64,000 nucleotides of DNA from Punica granatum (GCF_007655135.1 NC_045130.1:27090605-27154604), one strand, 5' to 3'; positions 24,966 through 37,800 are shown, counted from the first letter of the stretch. The notes: generated by a model not told the origin, from the letters alone. Numbers and translations: made by a program.

Positions 24966-25524
24966 CTAGATGTCGAGCACTTCAGCCTGGCAATAGTTCG
25001 CCAATAGGAGTAACATGTTTCTTACATAAGCTGGGTTCATGGAGGCATGAACTTGAATTGGGTGGAGAGTAGAGGTGGACTCTATATCCTTTTGCTCCAT
25101 TGAACCACCGGGATGGCTTACGGGGAAGAACTGACGTCCCTTATCATCTATCAAAACAATTGGTTTCTTAGTGACGGTGTTAACATCATACATTACCTTC
25201 CCGATAAAGTCAAAAATAAAGTTTTGGTTCTCAAGGAGTATTATGTATCCTACAATTCTTGGCCCAGAAACGGCTTTGGATGAGTTCAACTACTGATGCA
25301 GAGAATTCCATCCGCCGGCCATTCTCATAAAAGAGAACTCAAGTAGGAGTGCCACTATTCAAGAAGTTGGCATACGACCTAGAGAAGCGCACTTGAGACT
25401 CCATAGAAGACTCGCTGTCGTCCTCTAGGCTCATGAGAAAAACAACCACCTTACCTTTATCCATTAGATTCGATGTAATGATTTCTGAAGTAAAAGAATA
25501 AAAGGTAGCCTTACCTTTATCCAT
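24966..25524 (-). pseudogene. WWE-domain fragment of RCD1/SRO type, broken
   Basis: Minus-strand reading gives SRSYANFLNSGTP, then VLFYENGRRMEFSASVVELI, then NFIFDFIGKVMYDVNT and PIVLIDDKGRQFFP. This order and spacing match the N-terminal WWE domain of plant RCD1/SRO proteins, nuclear stress regulators with an inactive PARP-like domain. A TGA interrupts the frame near 25337-25339, and a frame change separates the FYENG part from the IDDKG part, so it cannot encode a complete domain. The PARP-like and RST domains were not found. The call is from memory of the family; moderate confidence. Confidence 0.55.
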
Positions 25525-25568
25525 GAGATTCGATGTAATGATTTTTGAAGTAAAAGAATAGAAAGTAA
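25449..25568. repeat. 60-bp tandem duplication
   Basis: Two 60-base units begin CCTTACCTTTATCCAT at 25449 and 25509, about 90 percent identical. On the minus strand they encode the repeated start MDKGK of the open frame ahead of the WWE-domain fragment. Confidence 0.9.
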
Positions 25569-25837
25569 CGTGAAGTTGTTGGTAGGAATCTAAAAATATA
25601 CATATATATTCATGGGTGTAAAATTAGAAATATATTCTAGAAGCATATGCAGACAATACAGAAACACAAATATATAACAAACTTCAATCTACTGAAAATT
25701 CGACTAGGGTTATTCGTTCATCATTGAATTGACAAAGAATGATGAAAAGAAAACTTTGGGACGAAAAATCTGAAATTAAGATTCGTTCTCCCTTGGGTCC
25801 TTAGTTCAGTAAGTTAAGATGGATCGAGTTTAACCCA

Positions 25838-27345
25838 AACAATCAACATCAATGAGAGCTAAAAAAAGAGGAAAGAAAAATGAAAGAAAATAATAAAAAC
25901 AATGAAACTAATAATCTCATTCTTTACTTCGAGGGTGATCGATGTAAAAAGATTAGAGACAAAAAAAAATATAATCGAATAAGAATATGAATAAAGAGGG
26001 ACGGTTTTGGTTTTTTGTACCTAAAGGGTGTTTAGAGAACTATCTAGATAGAGAGCAAATGAAGCAAATAATACACAGTTATAAGAGATCACAAAGAGCC
26101 CTTATTTGCGGTATAGGTGGAAATTGGAGGATGAGAACACCAGTTTATACCCCACAACTTGAAATGGATGAGCTTGAAAATTGACTAAGGTAGATACCTG
26201 CCACGATTCTCCTACCATTTATTCATTGTCATGATTTTTCCTTTTTGTTTTCTTCTGAGATGATGTCAATTCCAGGTATTTTTAGTCTTATGAGCAGAAT
26301 AAAATTAATTTTCTCGTCGAAATAGCTTATTATTTGACAGATATTCAATCTCATATGCACAAAAAAAACATAAGGATGGAATTGAGGTTTCGCATATTAA
26401 GTGCAAGAATGGCATAGGGTAATACATACATTGCAGATATTGGTACAATTATTTATTATTGTTAACTTTCTGTTAACCCAATTTTTAATTCACGAAAAAT
26501 TTATACCATATGTTTCAATTTCAAAATTTTTATTTTCTTTCCTTTTAAGTATATTGTTAATTTGGGATCTTATAATTGGTAAGATGTAAAGATACACAGC
26601 ATAACGGGTATTATATTGTTAAATGAAATAATCATTAAATTACGTGTTATTTGTGATTTGGTGTCGTTCAAATATGTAACCAGCCCATTACAAGCATGTA
26701 AAGAAAATATGAATTTTGATGGTATGTGAGTTATATATTGCCAAATATGAGAGCGGCTACATCTTTTTTTCGATATGAATTATGATATTCGGAAAACCAA
26801 TTGAGTTTTGACTAATCAGAGTGACTATGTCTTTACTTATATGATAAGTGAGCTGTCCCCTTGCTAATTTTGTATGATCATAATTGGGATTTAGAAATTG
26901 ATAGTACATTTACCTTTTTTGGACTTTAAAATTTATATTCTTCTTTTGGGTGAACTACAATTTTGTTCTTAAATTTTATTTTTTTATCTATTCATTATAA
27001 TCAGTATCTACCATATATACCGCAACTATGTATTAAGAAATAATTATGCTTGTTTATTTATTTCTTTATTTTTATCTCTTATGAAACTCGTAGATTTTTC
27101 TTATTAAAAGTATATGTATATTTTATGGGTGTTTCTCTTATGGGAAAATAACACCGTATGACGTGATTTTTTTTAAAATTTTTTCACTCTGCAACACAAA
27201 TTGAAATAATTTTACCATACAGTTAAAAAAATAATGTTGCATCTATTTTTTTCACTGGATAGCACGGTTTTTTAGTGGCGACTTTTTACCGGGAGTTTTG
27301 CGGGAAGGGAAACTTGAGGGACCTAAATAAATTATATAAAATAAA
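25838..27345 (-). repeat. Right arm of the large inverted duplication
   Basis: Reverse complement of the left arm (about 10250-11805). The arms flank about 14 kb that includes the methyltransferase gene. The matching ends are 'agctctc' plus 'ttga' on the inner side and the 'gagggac' plus 'aaat' stretch on the outer side. Confidence 0.75.
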
Positions 27346-29768
27346 AACAATATAAAATAAAAAATTTTGAACCTGAAATCGAAAAATAGGGGTCAGCGGC
27401 CTCTCTTTTTTTTAAAAAAAAAATTATACTATTTTTCCTTGTAACCAAAAATTTTATATTACGAGCTATATTTTTGGTAACTAAATAACTTAAGCGCAAA
27501 TGAAGAGATGGAAGGAAATTCTTTGTATAAAGGCAATTTTGGGAGTCGAATGTGCCACATATCCATATGGACTTTTTACTACCTTGCTCGAGAACTCGGT
27601 ATTTTCATTCATAACTCTGTTTACCTTCCATTCAGTTGACGAAAGACTTTCATACTCGATGTTGCAATTTCCCTTAGCATTACTTACCCGCTCAACCTGC
27701 TATTCAAATATTGCAGTTTGAGCTTGGACCAGTATTCCAGCAATTTTGTTGAATGTCGAATATTTCAACATTAATATGGTCCATTATCCTAAAGAAAAAG
27801 AGGTCTCTCATAGTGGATGGTTTTGCGAGGCCTAAACTCGATTTTGGTTGGATCCAAGATCAAGCTCGACTCACAAGCTTTTTTTAGATTAAAAAAAAAC
27901 AAAACTTGAGGTCCATAGAGTCATCATCATTTTTTTCGTTAACCCAATAGGGTTGCATGGGAAGAAGCATTATCCCTTCTTATCAACTAAACTCAGGCAA
28001 ATTGTTCTTGAAGGCCAGTCAACCCGTCATCCATAAGCATGCTATCGAAATCAAAAGTAAAGGTCCTATTATTTCTAATATCTACCATCATTTTCGGGAA
28101 AAAAAGGTCTTAGATAGCTCAATCAAGAGTGTTGGTATATTCAACAATTTGTTGCATTGTTTACAATAAAAAACGCGAATAGGCTTACCATTGTTTTATA
28201 TGTTGATAGGCATTACGTTTTCTCCCATGAGTTGGAGTCAGCTCTCAAGCTTGGGATAATAATTGTTGCAAAAGCCGAAACTTAGATAGATACCTTAACA
28301 ATAGCAGCAATACTAGTTGCTCCGACAATCTTCGTCATCAAAATAGCGGCAGAGTTAGGAGTAGCAACAGCTAGGTTAGACGAAATCTCAAGCAAACTAA
28401 CAAAATTGAAACTTTAAGTGGGTGTGCAGGTGATCCTATGGAGGAATCATTGCACAAGAAGTTAGTTTAACTCGATGAGCTATGGTTGCCATTTTCGAAA
28501 TTGAAATTTATTTTCGTTTATGCTAATATAAAAGGAAGGACTAAAATATCAAACTCGAATTGAAAACGCATAGTGAATTATGTTTTGCTTACGTACAATC
28601 TTTGGAGACCGTAATTGTTTTCTTATGCTCACTACGGAAGAAGATATCTTTTTTTATTTTTTTTGGATAATGAGGATGTTTGAGCTTTGTCGGACTAATT
28701 TCACGGTTTACGTGAACACCTTATAAGCCCACGAAACAGATCACTCAAGCCATAGATCGTGTAAGTGGCCAAATAGAGATTATTCTAATGCATGGTTTTT
28801 GGGTGACTAAACCTTCTAAAAATCACGCCATAACGCCAGGCCAAGCAGATGGAAAAAAAAATATTGTTCTTGGAGAATAAAAATAAAAGGTTTTGAGAGC
28901 TCGGAGCTTATGAGGTAAAGAAAAATCCAGTATCAAAAAGTTTTGTTTGCTTTAGTGAAGATAGGGGCAATCGAGTTGCAATTTATAGGCTTGAGTCAGG
29001 ATTTGGTGAGCTCGAAACACGGTAAGTCATATAATTGAAAACCGACTTATCAAATTAATCTACTTAAGGCGGTGTTTGTTTTGCGATTTCTATGATTCTG
29101 TCAAGCATTACTTTCATGCAGAAATAATTCCTACGAGAAATATGACATTTATTTCTGCGTATATATTTCTAGAAAAACCAACCTCCTTTTTTTCTTTTTG
29201 CATTGGGAATTTATTGGGGATATATTCGTCTTATTTGTATAACATAATGGTCTATTTTCCTAATTTAAATTGTTATTTAATTAAATAAAAATTGACAGAA
29301 GTAAAATGATTTTGAAATAAAGTAAAATAAAATAAAATAAGATTACCTATCATATATTGTAAATGAAAATCAAGTAATGGCAAAAATTTATAAACTTTTA
29401 ATATTCAACAGAGGAAATTGGAGTAATACATTAACATTCATTTTTATTCAAATTAAGAGATTTTATATTTAATTTTTTTCTATATACCTTTCATACATAT
29501 TTATTCAGAGTTAAAGAGAATTCAAGTTTGATTCTTAATGGTAGAACTTCCATGCATATTTCTTTCCCTTCTCCTTTTATTGTAGTCATGTAAGCCTCCT
29601 TTTTTTCTTTCCCTTCTCCTTTTTATTGTAGTCGTGTAAGCCTCCTTTTTATCGAATAAAAAATTATTAACTCTTGGAATGTAGAAAAGTGATTCATGCA
29701 TTTGCAGTAACTTTTTAGATTTTTCTATTTGAAAATCTTGTATTCCTTGCAAAGTTGGACTCCTAGAA
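27346..29768. other. Intergenic, no gene recognised
   Basis: AT-rich. A segment at 28680-28830 shares a motif series (CACG-GT-ACGTGAA, ACACCTTA, GGCCAAATAGAGA) with 49005-49110, so both are copies of a dispersed repeat. An imperfect tandem repeat of about 57 bases lies at 29531-29655. Confidence 0.5.
29531..29655. repeat. Imperfect tandem repeat, period about 57
   Basis: 'tttcccttctccttttattg' and its successor to 'gtaagcctcc' occur twice in succession. Confidence 0.8.
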
Positions 29769-29849
29769 TTTTTTTTTCGATTACAAGAGAGGTCAATGGG
29801 TCTAATATAATGAAATAAAAATCTTAAGAGCTAATAAAGGAACATCGCT

Positions 29850-29915
29850 AGTTCCACCATGTGTATCAAACCTACAACATCTTAATTGACAAGCAAGGGC
29901 ACCACGGCTACACCA
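29850..29915 (-). repeat. tRNA-derived SINE-like fragment
   Basis: The reverse complement reads GGTGTAGCCGTGGTGCCC, then TGTCAATTAAG, then GTAGGTTTGATACAC, resembling a pol III A box and B box about 35 bases apart. Best preserved minus-strand copy of the family in this window. Confidence 0.5.
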
Positions 29916-30176
29916 TCTTTGATTAGACTCCTAGAACTTGAATTTTCTCTATGATTAAACATTAGATTGTGTTGTACATAAGAATAGAAAATATATCTCA
30001 AAGTTAGAAAGTTTTTACTTACGCAACAATTATTTTAGCCTATCGTATAATTTTTATGCCATCTCTTACATATGACGAATATTAAAATGTTTTTCCGAGT
30101 TAGGAGGCAAATAAAGGAAATTTCATCAAAATTCGATAAACTATTTAAGGCGTGAAAATTCTAGGAGGGTAACTAC

Positions 30177-30831
30177 TAGGGGCGTGCATGAATACCGGGC
30201 ATATTTGGAATCGGTTGGAAACTACTCGATAGGGTAGGGTATGGGTAACTCCAATAGAAAATAGGGTAGGTTCCAAATAGTAATTTAAAGAACCGGTGAA
30301 AATAGGTTCCGGTTCCAGTTACAAAGTACAGGATATTCACAGAACTAGTACCTGGGACCTATAATTTTCTAAAATATTATTTTACATTTATATAATTCTC
30401 TATGTGCGATGTGATAGCTATAGAATCCTAAGAAGAGCTTATTTTCTTTGTCTACTAAGAAGAACTACATCAATTTTTTTTTGGCTAAATAGTTATATAA
30501 TCTTTTAGTTGCGTATATGCTTTGTCTATTATATAATTTTAAGGAGAGCTACATAATCTTTTAGTTCCGTGGATGGAAGTGATCCAATTAATCTATGTCG
30601 ATATTTATTTGTTTTGAGTGATTATGATTTTAGTTATTTATTTCATTTATTGTGCTTGAAGAGAGAGAAAATTACAGGTTCCAACATGGTACCCGAAACC
30701 TGTAGTATAATTCAGGTTTCGGTTCCAAGTTCCAACATGGTAGGGTTTGGTTCCAAAATCTTAAGACATGTCCGTTACATGATAGGGTCCAGATATCATA
30801 AAAAAAAGGTACCCAAACTCGCACACCCCTA
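30177..30831. mobile_element. hAT-type MITE with 8-bp TSD
   Basis: 655 bp with TIRs TAGGGGCGTGC (30177-30187) and GCACACCCCTA (30821-30831). Flanked by GTAACTAC (30169-30176) and GCAACTAC (30832-30839), seven of eight matching. The TIR type and 8-bp duplication indicate hAT. No transposase. Related copies at 6101, 17113 and 30861. Confidence 0.85.
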
Positions 30832-30860
30832 GCAACTACCACTCCCGCCCCACCTATCGT

Positions 30861-31326
30861 CAGAGAGCTACATAATCCTAAAGAGAGCTTATTTTTTTTG
30901 TCCACTTAGAAGAACTACATCATCCTTTTTTTGCTAAATAGCTACATAATCTTTTAGTTGCGTATTTGCTTTGTCTATTATATAATTTTAAGGAGAGCTA
31001 CATAATCCTTTAATTATGTGGATGGAAGTGATCCGATTAATTTATGTCGATATTTATTTGTTTGAGTGATTATGAATGAGATCTTTTCGATTTTAGTTAT
31101 TTATTTTATTTATTGTGCTTGAAGAGAAAAAAATTACAGGTTTCAACAGGGTACTCGGAATCTGTAGTATAATTAAGGTTCAAGTTCCGGATTCCAACAT
31201 GGTAGGGTCTGGTTCCAAAATCTTAGAACATGTCCCCTACAGGATAGGATCCGATATCATTAAAAAAAAAAAAGGTACTCGGACTCGCACACCCCTAGCA
31301 ACTACCACTCCCGCCCTACCTATCGT
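30861..31326. repeat. Tandem duplication of the MITE right part plus target flank
   Basis: The interior from about 30411, the right TIR and the adjoining host flank GCAACTACCACTCCCGCC up to CCTATCGT (30832-30860) are repeated immediately afterwards, the second flank copy at 31298-31326. Period about 450-466. Because host flank is included, this is a segmental tandem duplication after insertion, not a second transposition. Confidence 0.85.
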
Positions 31327-32100
31327 TGGTCCATCCCAATGGAGGGATTTACTTTTCCATGCTTGGATAGGATTGATAAAAGAGAAAAGTATGGGTAAAA
31401 AATCACTTAAATTCATTAACATCTTGTCGTTTTTACATATCATTCTTGTAAAATGAAAGAGGGCAGACTAATCCTTTTTAATTTTCAATGTTTTTCTTGG
31501 TCTTTTTACCTCTAAATTCCCTAATTTAGGGGAACTAAATACTTTTTTGGGATTATAACGGAATTTTATAGACTCAGTACAAGAAAAAGCAAAGATAAAT
31601 AAAAAAAAGCATAAATAGTCCTATTAATAAAAATAAAACTTGAAAGTAATTAATTTTTTATCGTTTTAGGGCCCTCTAATTCATTAAAAAACCTTCTAAA
31701 TTCCTAAACAAGTGCGTGTATCTTATTTCTCGTAGAGTTGAAATTTAAAACCCTAGATTATGATTCATTCCATTTCCCTCCTGAATTTACAATATCGTAC
31801 AATAAATTTGGAAATTCTCCCATCCCTTCCCCTCGTTTTCCTTTATCCAAACAATTATAGAGGGAAATAAGAAAATCAATCATTTCATTTTTTATTGGAT
31901 CGATGAAGCCCACTCTCGAAGGCCAATGCATTGTCGAGTCCATAATCCCACGACAAAATTCTATTCGACCTGCTGATGGAATGGGAAAGACGGCAAATGA
32001 TTAAGGAGGGTAGTCACGAGTTACCAAGAGATGCATATGGAATGAAGATGAGGGAAAGACGGCAAATGCTTTCAGTACGATCACGTCCAAGCAAAACTCT
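31327..32100. other. Intergenic, nothing recognised
   Basis: AT-rich in its first part; no repeat or gene identified. Confidence 0.5.
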
Positions 32101-33864
32101 GAGGATAATCCAGACGTGGTAGTTGAAGAGGCAAAGAAGACACTTGTGAGGTCGTTTGTTGATGGTAAGTTATGTCCCCGCTGTTCAAACTTGTTGATTA
32201 AAGAGAATATCTTTTCCTCTTCAAAGCTGACATGGGGAAGTAGGCAACAGCACAATAACCAACCTTTGCCGATGGAAACGTGGTTGCAAAAGTGGTCTCC
32301 ATAGAATGGATGAATGGATCCACGAGCAGAAACTTTGAAGAGACCAAGTCATGGACCAATTCAGCCACAAAGGGTCTGGCCACTTCCGGAAGATCAAGTG
32401 TGGCCATTAAAGATAAATTACCTAGCTTCCAGAGCACTCAAGGGGCAGCAGCTAGTGCACTGACCGTGACACAAGTGAAAGAACCGAGCGACCAAAGTGC
32501 TCGGGTGGTAGCGACCATTTCAGTGATCGTGACCAAAGGTAAGCTATTGAGCAGCAAGAGCGCTCGGGGGATGGCGGCCAGCCCAGTAACTGTGGCCAAA
32601 CAGAAACAACTGAGCGGCCAAAGCACTCGGGTGTTGAGGTCACGCCTAGGGCCGAACCCAAGATGCACTGGAGAATTCTTGGGGGACAGAGACGATTCTT
32701 GTTGCAAGCAATAGGGCTCGGCCAAATCATGAGCAGCCAAATAGCTCGCGGCCAGCCACTCGAAAGATTCCAGCCAAAGCAATCTTCATTATCCCACCTG
32801 CCAATGCTCCCATTAATAGGTGGATAAGGGTGTTACATCCAAAGAAGCCAAGGACGCTCACCAGGATGCAAAAACGCCATGAGCAGCGGCGTAGAAAAGT
32901 TGAGAGGCGAGAGGCCGGCCAATCGTCAAAGTCCCATGCTACGAAAGGGCTGCAAGTGAAGTGCCAACCTGACTTGGAATCTTCATCAAAGGAGAAGGCC
33001 AATGTTAAGGCTAAAGAAGCATCGGCCACAAAATTCAAGTTTGATGAGAGAGGAACCAAGAGCACAATAACTTTTGTTACCATTGTCGTACATCTGGATG
33101 GCTTTGTGTTAAAACTACCGCCTGAAGTGATGACCGTCAAGCAAATGGAGCAATGTCAAGTGTCTACAGATCCAGCCTTTTACATGTCTTGGCCTATATT
33201 ATAGCATTCATCTTGTCCAGGAGACGATCCATTTATTAAGGCAAAGGATACGTGCCGACTTACAACGTTGACAAGGCGGTCGTACCACTAGTCGTTGCTC
33301 AAAAGCTCTTGGGCATTTGTACAGGAAGATCCCAAGAGATTTCTTCTTTTCACGCCCTAAGCATAGTGAATGATCAAATGGCCAAGATACTGGGCCTACT
33401 CAAGGAAGCTTATTTGGCAAAGAGCCAAAGGACCTGGCGCTACTTATTTAAGTCAATTATCTAGCCTCTGTTTGAAGTATTATTAAGATCATCGTGAATT
33501 TAAAGATGTATCTTACTTGAGAATACTCAACAATGCTGGGTTTAAGCCATGATCTTGAAATATCACGGTTGACGACAATGGCCGATCCATGGCCAGAACA
33601 GTGCATTGAATTTAATGGCTGGCCTTTGGCCGCTACTATTTTCATTAAAAGGAAACTACAGGCCAATGAAGTTAATGGCTGGCCAATCCACGGCTATCAC
33701 ATGCCATAGGCGTATTCTCCATGAATCATGGCTAGATACTCATGCTGCAATTAATTACATATCTAGCGAATCTCTCGCATCACTAGACATGCAAGAGGGT
33801 ATTGTTTACATTCATTTTTTGCATCTTGTGATAAATGCGGATCTAGACATGTGAGATAGTGAAT
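32101..33864 (+). pseudogene. Decayed Ty3/gypsy-like polyprotein region (inter gag-protease part)
   Basis: Several plus-strand frames (32116-32304, 32280-32714, 32830-33204, 33606-33854) are separated by stops and frame changes. Markers: RTLTRMQKRHEQRRRK near 32848-32895, like the basic TxxQKRR segment between gag and protease of Tat-type gypsy elements, and AAINYISSESLASLDM near 33750, which has the spacing of the retroviral-type aspartic protease active site but lacks an intact DSG/DGG core. A 21-residue repeat lies at 32409-32636. Base composition is less AT-rich than the flanks. No reverse transcriptase, integrase or LTR pair found here. Confidence 0.4.
32409..32636 (+). repeat. 63-bp (21-codon) tandem repeat, about 3.6 units
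   Basis: In frame, units of 21 residues start at 32409, 32472, 32535 and 32598, sharing a core of Lys, two residues, Ser, two residues, Ser-Thr/Ala, then Ala/Thr-rich and Val-Thr/Val ends. Nucleotide landmark: 'agtgctcggg', 'agcgctcggg' and 'agcactcggg' recur at the same phase. Confidence 0.75.
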
Positions 33865-36800
33865 GAAGGCCAAGAGGTCGACCCAAGAGAAAAAGAAAGC
33901 CCAAGAGCTGCAATCGACACGAATTTGGTGGAGATAGCCAGTAGCAAGAGGCTAGTATTCAAGGGCCTTTTCAAAGCCAAGCCCAAGGCACACGATACAA
34001 CTCGTTATAAGACAGCCGAGAAATGGATAAGGTAGCGATCGACAACTTATTCTTGGTATCTTGCAACCTAGATAAGAATGAATGAAGACAAGTTTGTGTG
34101 TATATACGTGATCGGCCAATCTCAAGGCGCCTTTCCCCGTGGCTCAAACTGTTTCGATCACTCTAGCCCTAGAGTTGTTGGTAAGTCATGAATCGATAGT
34201 CGTGCCCTTGTGATGGGAAAACTACTTTATGAAGAGAAACTGAGTCCGTGTGATGCAGGTCGTCTAGGCCGGTAGCCAGTGTCAACCGATCCCCTACACC
34301 CTCCAAGGTTATGCAAACCCTAACGGAGCCAAAAGACGATTGATCCGCCCTGAAGTGGTCTCATAAGATCTCCCACATTCTAACTCGAGTTGCCTCAAAT
34401 CTGGCCCAAACTCGAGAAAGGATGCGCGAGCCCTTATTCGATGTCCATGCTATGCGGACCACATGTCTCAGTAATTTGTTAAAAATTATGGGTTTTGAAA
34501 ATAGCACGACTATCGGTTCATGATTTATCGACTCGATTATAGGTTATTAGTCGGTTCGCGCGATTTATTTAAATGTCAAGTGAATTAATTAGTCGAATGG
34601 ATCGTCCCAATTACCACATGTGTGAGATTGATTAATTCAAGTGAATTGTTGAATGCTTTTGGTATTACTGGTTTTGAATCATCGAATCGGTCATTGACAG
34701 ACTGTCCGAATGGAGTTCTAATCCCCAATCGCCTTATAATTAAATCCAAATTGAAACTGACTTTAAGTGATTAATCCAAATTCGCGTGAGGTCTTTATTA
34801 AAATGGCATTTCAACAATCCAAACACTCGAACATGGTCACACACAATCACATCAACCATTGTTTCATCGATTTAAGCTCAAGTAATCAATTGGGCCAGTT
34901 TAATGTTTTTAGTCTGTTTTATTCCATTAGAGCCGAATAATCATGAAATTCGATTCATGCGGATTCTTTCTCATTTCAAACAATCAATTTTAAGTTCGAT
35001 CCTTTAAATATTCAAATTCATGCTCGTATTGGTTTTTATTACACATCCTGGATTTTTAAAGGCCGATCTTAATCATTAAACGGATTCATGCTATTTTCAA
35101 CCAAAACACACATCTTATAATGTCCTGCATACAATCAGCGAATCAACCAGAAGATAGAGCCTTAAGCATGCCACTAGGTTTGAGCTTTATACATCTTCCG
35201 AGCTAATGTCGGAAGGACCAATGTATGCCTTGAAAGCTCTCCAATTAAGGTTGAAGCGGCCTGTCGCAGCTGACAAATCGGTTGCGGATGAGTGTGGGCA
35301 GCAGCGGGTCACTCAACAGCTTCAACTAGTCGAGGGAAGGGGGCAGCAGCAACTCAACAGTTCGGGGAAGGAATGGCAGCATCTCTGCAGCTCAGGGAGC
35401 TTCGGGGAGGGCAGCTTAACAGCTCAGTGAGCTCGAGGAGAGGGATAGCAACTTAGCAACAGTTCAGCAAACCATGGATGGGAGCGAGTGGCACTAGGGA
35501 GCTCAGAGAAGTCTTAAGGGGCAGCACATGATCATAAGTAGGGCGTGGACGAGAGCAAACCGGCAGCATTGAGGGGACGAGGCACAGCTGCAGCAACCCA
35601 GCAGGTCGGGAAGGGAAGGAGTGTCAGCAGCAGTAGCTCAGGGGTGTTGAGGAGTTGGCTGGTAGCTTGAGTGATAGGGCTCAGGTGCTAACAGCAGTAA
35701 GTAGAGTTGGAAAGAAGAGTAACCAGCAGCAAAGAGGAGACGAGAGTTTAGAATGGAGGGATGATGAAAACGTTGAGGGAAAGGAATGGATGGAAGTCTA
35801 GTAGCTGTGTTGATGATGATCATTGTGTGATGATTGAAAGAAAAGCAAGGGAAGGAGGTGAGGCAGAGGAGGAAATGGAAGGAGAAGGATAAAGGAGTTG
35901 ATGGTGATGGAAGAAAGAGAGAAGGAAGTCTGTGTGTGTGTATGTGTGTGTGAATGTGCGCAGAGAGTGAGAGTGAAGGAAGGAGAGGGCAGTAAGAGGA
36001 AGAGGAAGCAGAAGAGAAGAGAGGGAGACGTGTGTATGTCTGTTTGTCTGTGCTGTATGGAAGGCCGGGAGGGAGAGGGGGAAGAAAGATCAGATATGAT
36101 GCTGTTCTGTCTTCGTTGTCCAGAGGAGCTCGAGAGGAGAAGAGCAGGCTGATGATAAAAACAGCAGAGAAGGGAAAGCAGAAGAAAAGATGTCGATGGG
36201 TTGGGTGAGGATGATATGGAGAAGGTCGGGATGGAGCTGGCAGAAGATAGAGGTTACAGGGTTGGCCATTTGGCCGACCCCTCTGCTATGCATATTAATT
36301 GTTTTTTTTGTCTTTTTTTTGTCTTTGTTTTATCAATTTATTCGTACGAGCGTTTTTTGTACCATGCATATTAATTGTTTCTTTTCTTTTTTTTCTTCTC
36401 TTTTTTTTTTATCGATTTATTCGTACGAGCATTTTTTGGACAAAATTCGATTTCTTGGTGTCCGTTAAATTTTCCGAAATTGAAGAATTCAAAAGATAAT
36501 CGGCTCTATGAAAAATTCAATTTGTATTAGTGGAGACCGAATCTCAATACAAATCGATATCGACCATACGTCACGCATTGATCGTAATTGCTCAATTAAT
36601 TTCGAAATTCTTATCTTTACAATTTGATATCCGAAAAAATTCCGAAAACACAATTGTGTTAAAAAAAATATAAGGATCAATATTATGCAGACAAAAAATT
36701 TTCGCCCTCGAGTATCATTCCATATTTTGAAAGTCAAAATTGGCACACGTAAGTCCGAAAACGCCCCGTAAAGGTTTTTTCTTTTTTTCTTCTTCTTTCT

Positions 36801-37125
36801 TTCTCTTTTTTTTTGTTTGAAAACCGATATTGGAATTAATAAAATAGAAGAGATGTCCCCTTGTCCAGTTGAATTCGAATCTCGACCCTTGAACCAAAAT
36901 CAGGAGTCTAAAATACTTATCACTTAATATAAAAGCAAATTATAACTGTTAACTCAATTTAATTTTTTTATCTCGTTAATATTATTATTTTGATTTATCT
37001 TCATCCATTCAATTGCATTTAATATATATGCCATATGGTTATATTGCAAGCGTGCATAAGATCAATTATGTCGTGCTTTCCGAGTCCGTATTTCACCCAA
37101 AAAATTACATAGTGTTTATCAAAAG
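33865..37125. other. Non-coding, probably old LTR-element DNA
   Basis: 34100-35150 is ordinary composition without a gene. 35200-36250 is strongly purine-rich (GGA/GCAGCA-type) with TG runs near 35930-35960. 36289-36440 holds a direct duplication of about 70 bases ('atgcatattaattg' to 'ttattcgtacgagc'). No paired LTR found. Confidence 0.4.
36289..36440. repeat. Direct tandem duplication, period about 73
   Basis: 'catattaattgttt' followed by a T-rich run and 'atttattcgtacgagc' occurs twice in succession. Confidence 0.8.
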
Positions 37126-37195
37126 AGGGTGTAGCGCACTACCACATATCATCACCTGTTGATTTATAGATCGCAAGTTTGATATCTAGTGAAAT
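37126..37195 (+). repeat. tRNA-derived SINE-like fragment
   Basis: GGTGTAGCGCACTACC, then CACCTGTTGATT, then GCAAGTTTGATATC: A-box- and B-box-like elements in the spacing of the family described at 29850. Confidence 0.5.
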
Positions 37196-37800
37196 TACAT
37201 TTCACTTTATTAGTTATTTGGGATATGTCTTTCATTGTAATAAACTTTATACTTCATTTGTAACAGGAAAAAAAGGTTACATCGTGTTTTCAAATCTTTA
37301 TTACTTTTAGAATTGGAATCCTGTATTCCACCTTACATTACTATACAATTCATTAACAATAATTATACTTATATATGGAAAAATTGTTTTTCTCTCCTTC
37401 TCGCAGTGAAGGGCGAGCGCTACCCTAGTTCCTATAAAAAGGTTCTATCAATCTTTATTTACTAATCATTTTCTTGGATTGGAATAAGTTATTTTCTTTT
37501 AGACACTGTACAACATACGCGGGATCATATGGCATAATAAAAGACAATATAACCATATTGGCTTTCACATGCATATATATTGTTTTGCATATAATATACA
37601 ATATTTTTTCGATCTTGAACAATCTTTTGTTGGCTAACAATCTAATCAGTTGGCTTGATTATAAGAAAGTTTATATGTAATGGGTATACCACTTGATAAT
37701 ATCGCAAGCTAATATTGTTTGTTGAGTCCTCTTAATTTTTAGTTAAAACATAAAAAATATTACTATTGATAAAAATATTTTTTTAATCTGATGATACAGC

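Noticed and set aside
35206..35430. 74-codon plus-strand frame with Gln/Leu-rich sequence
   Set aside because: Lies in a purine-rich GCAGCA-type low-complexity tract with no recognisable domain.
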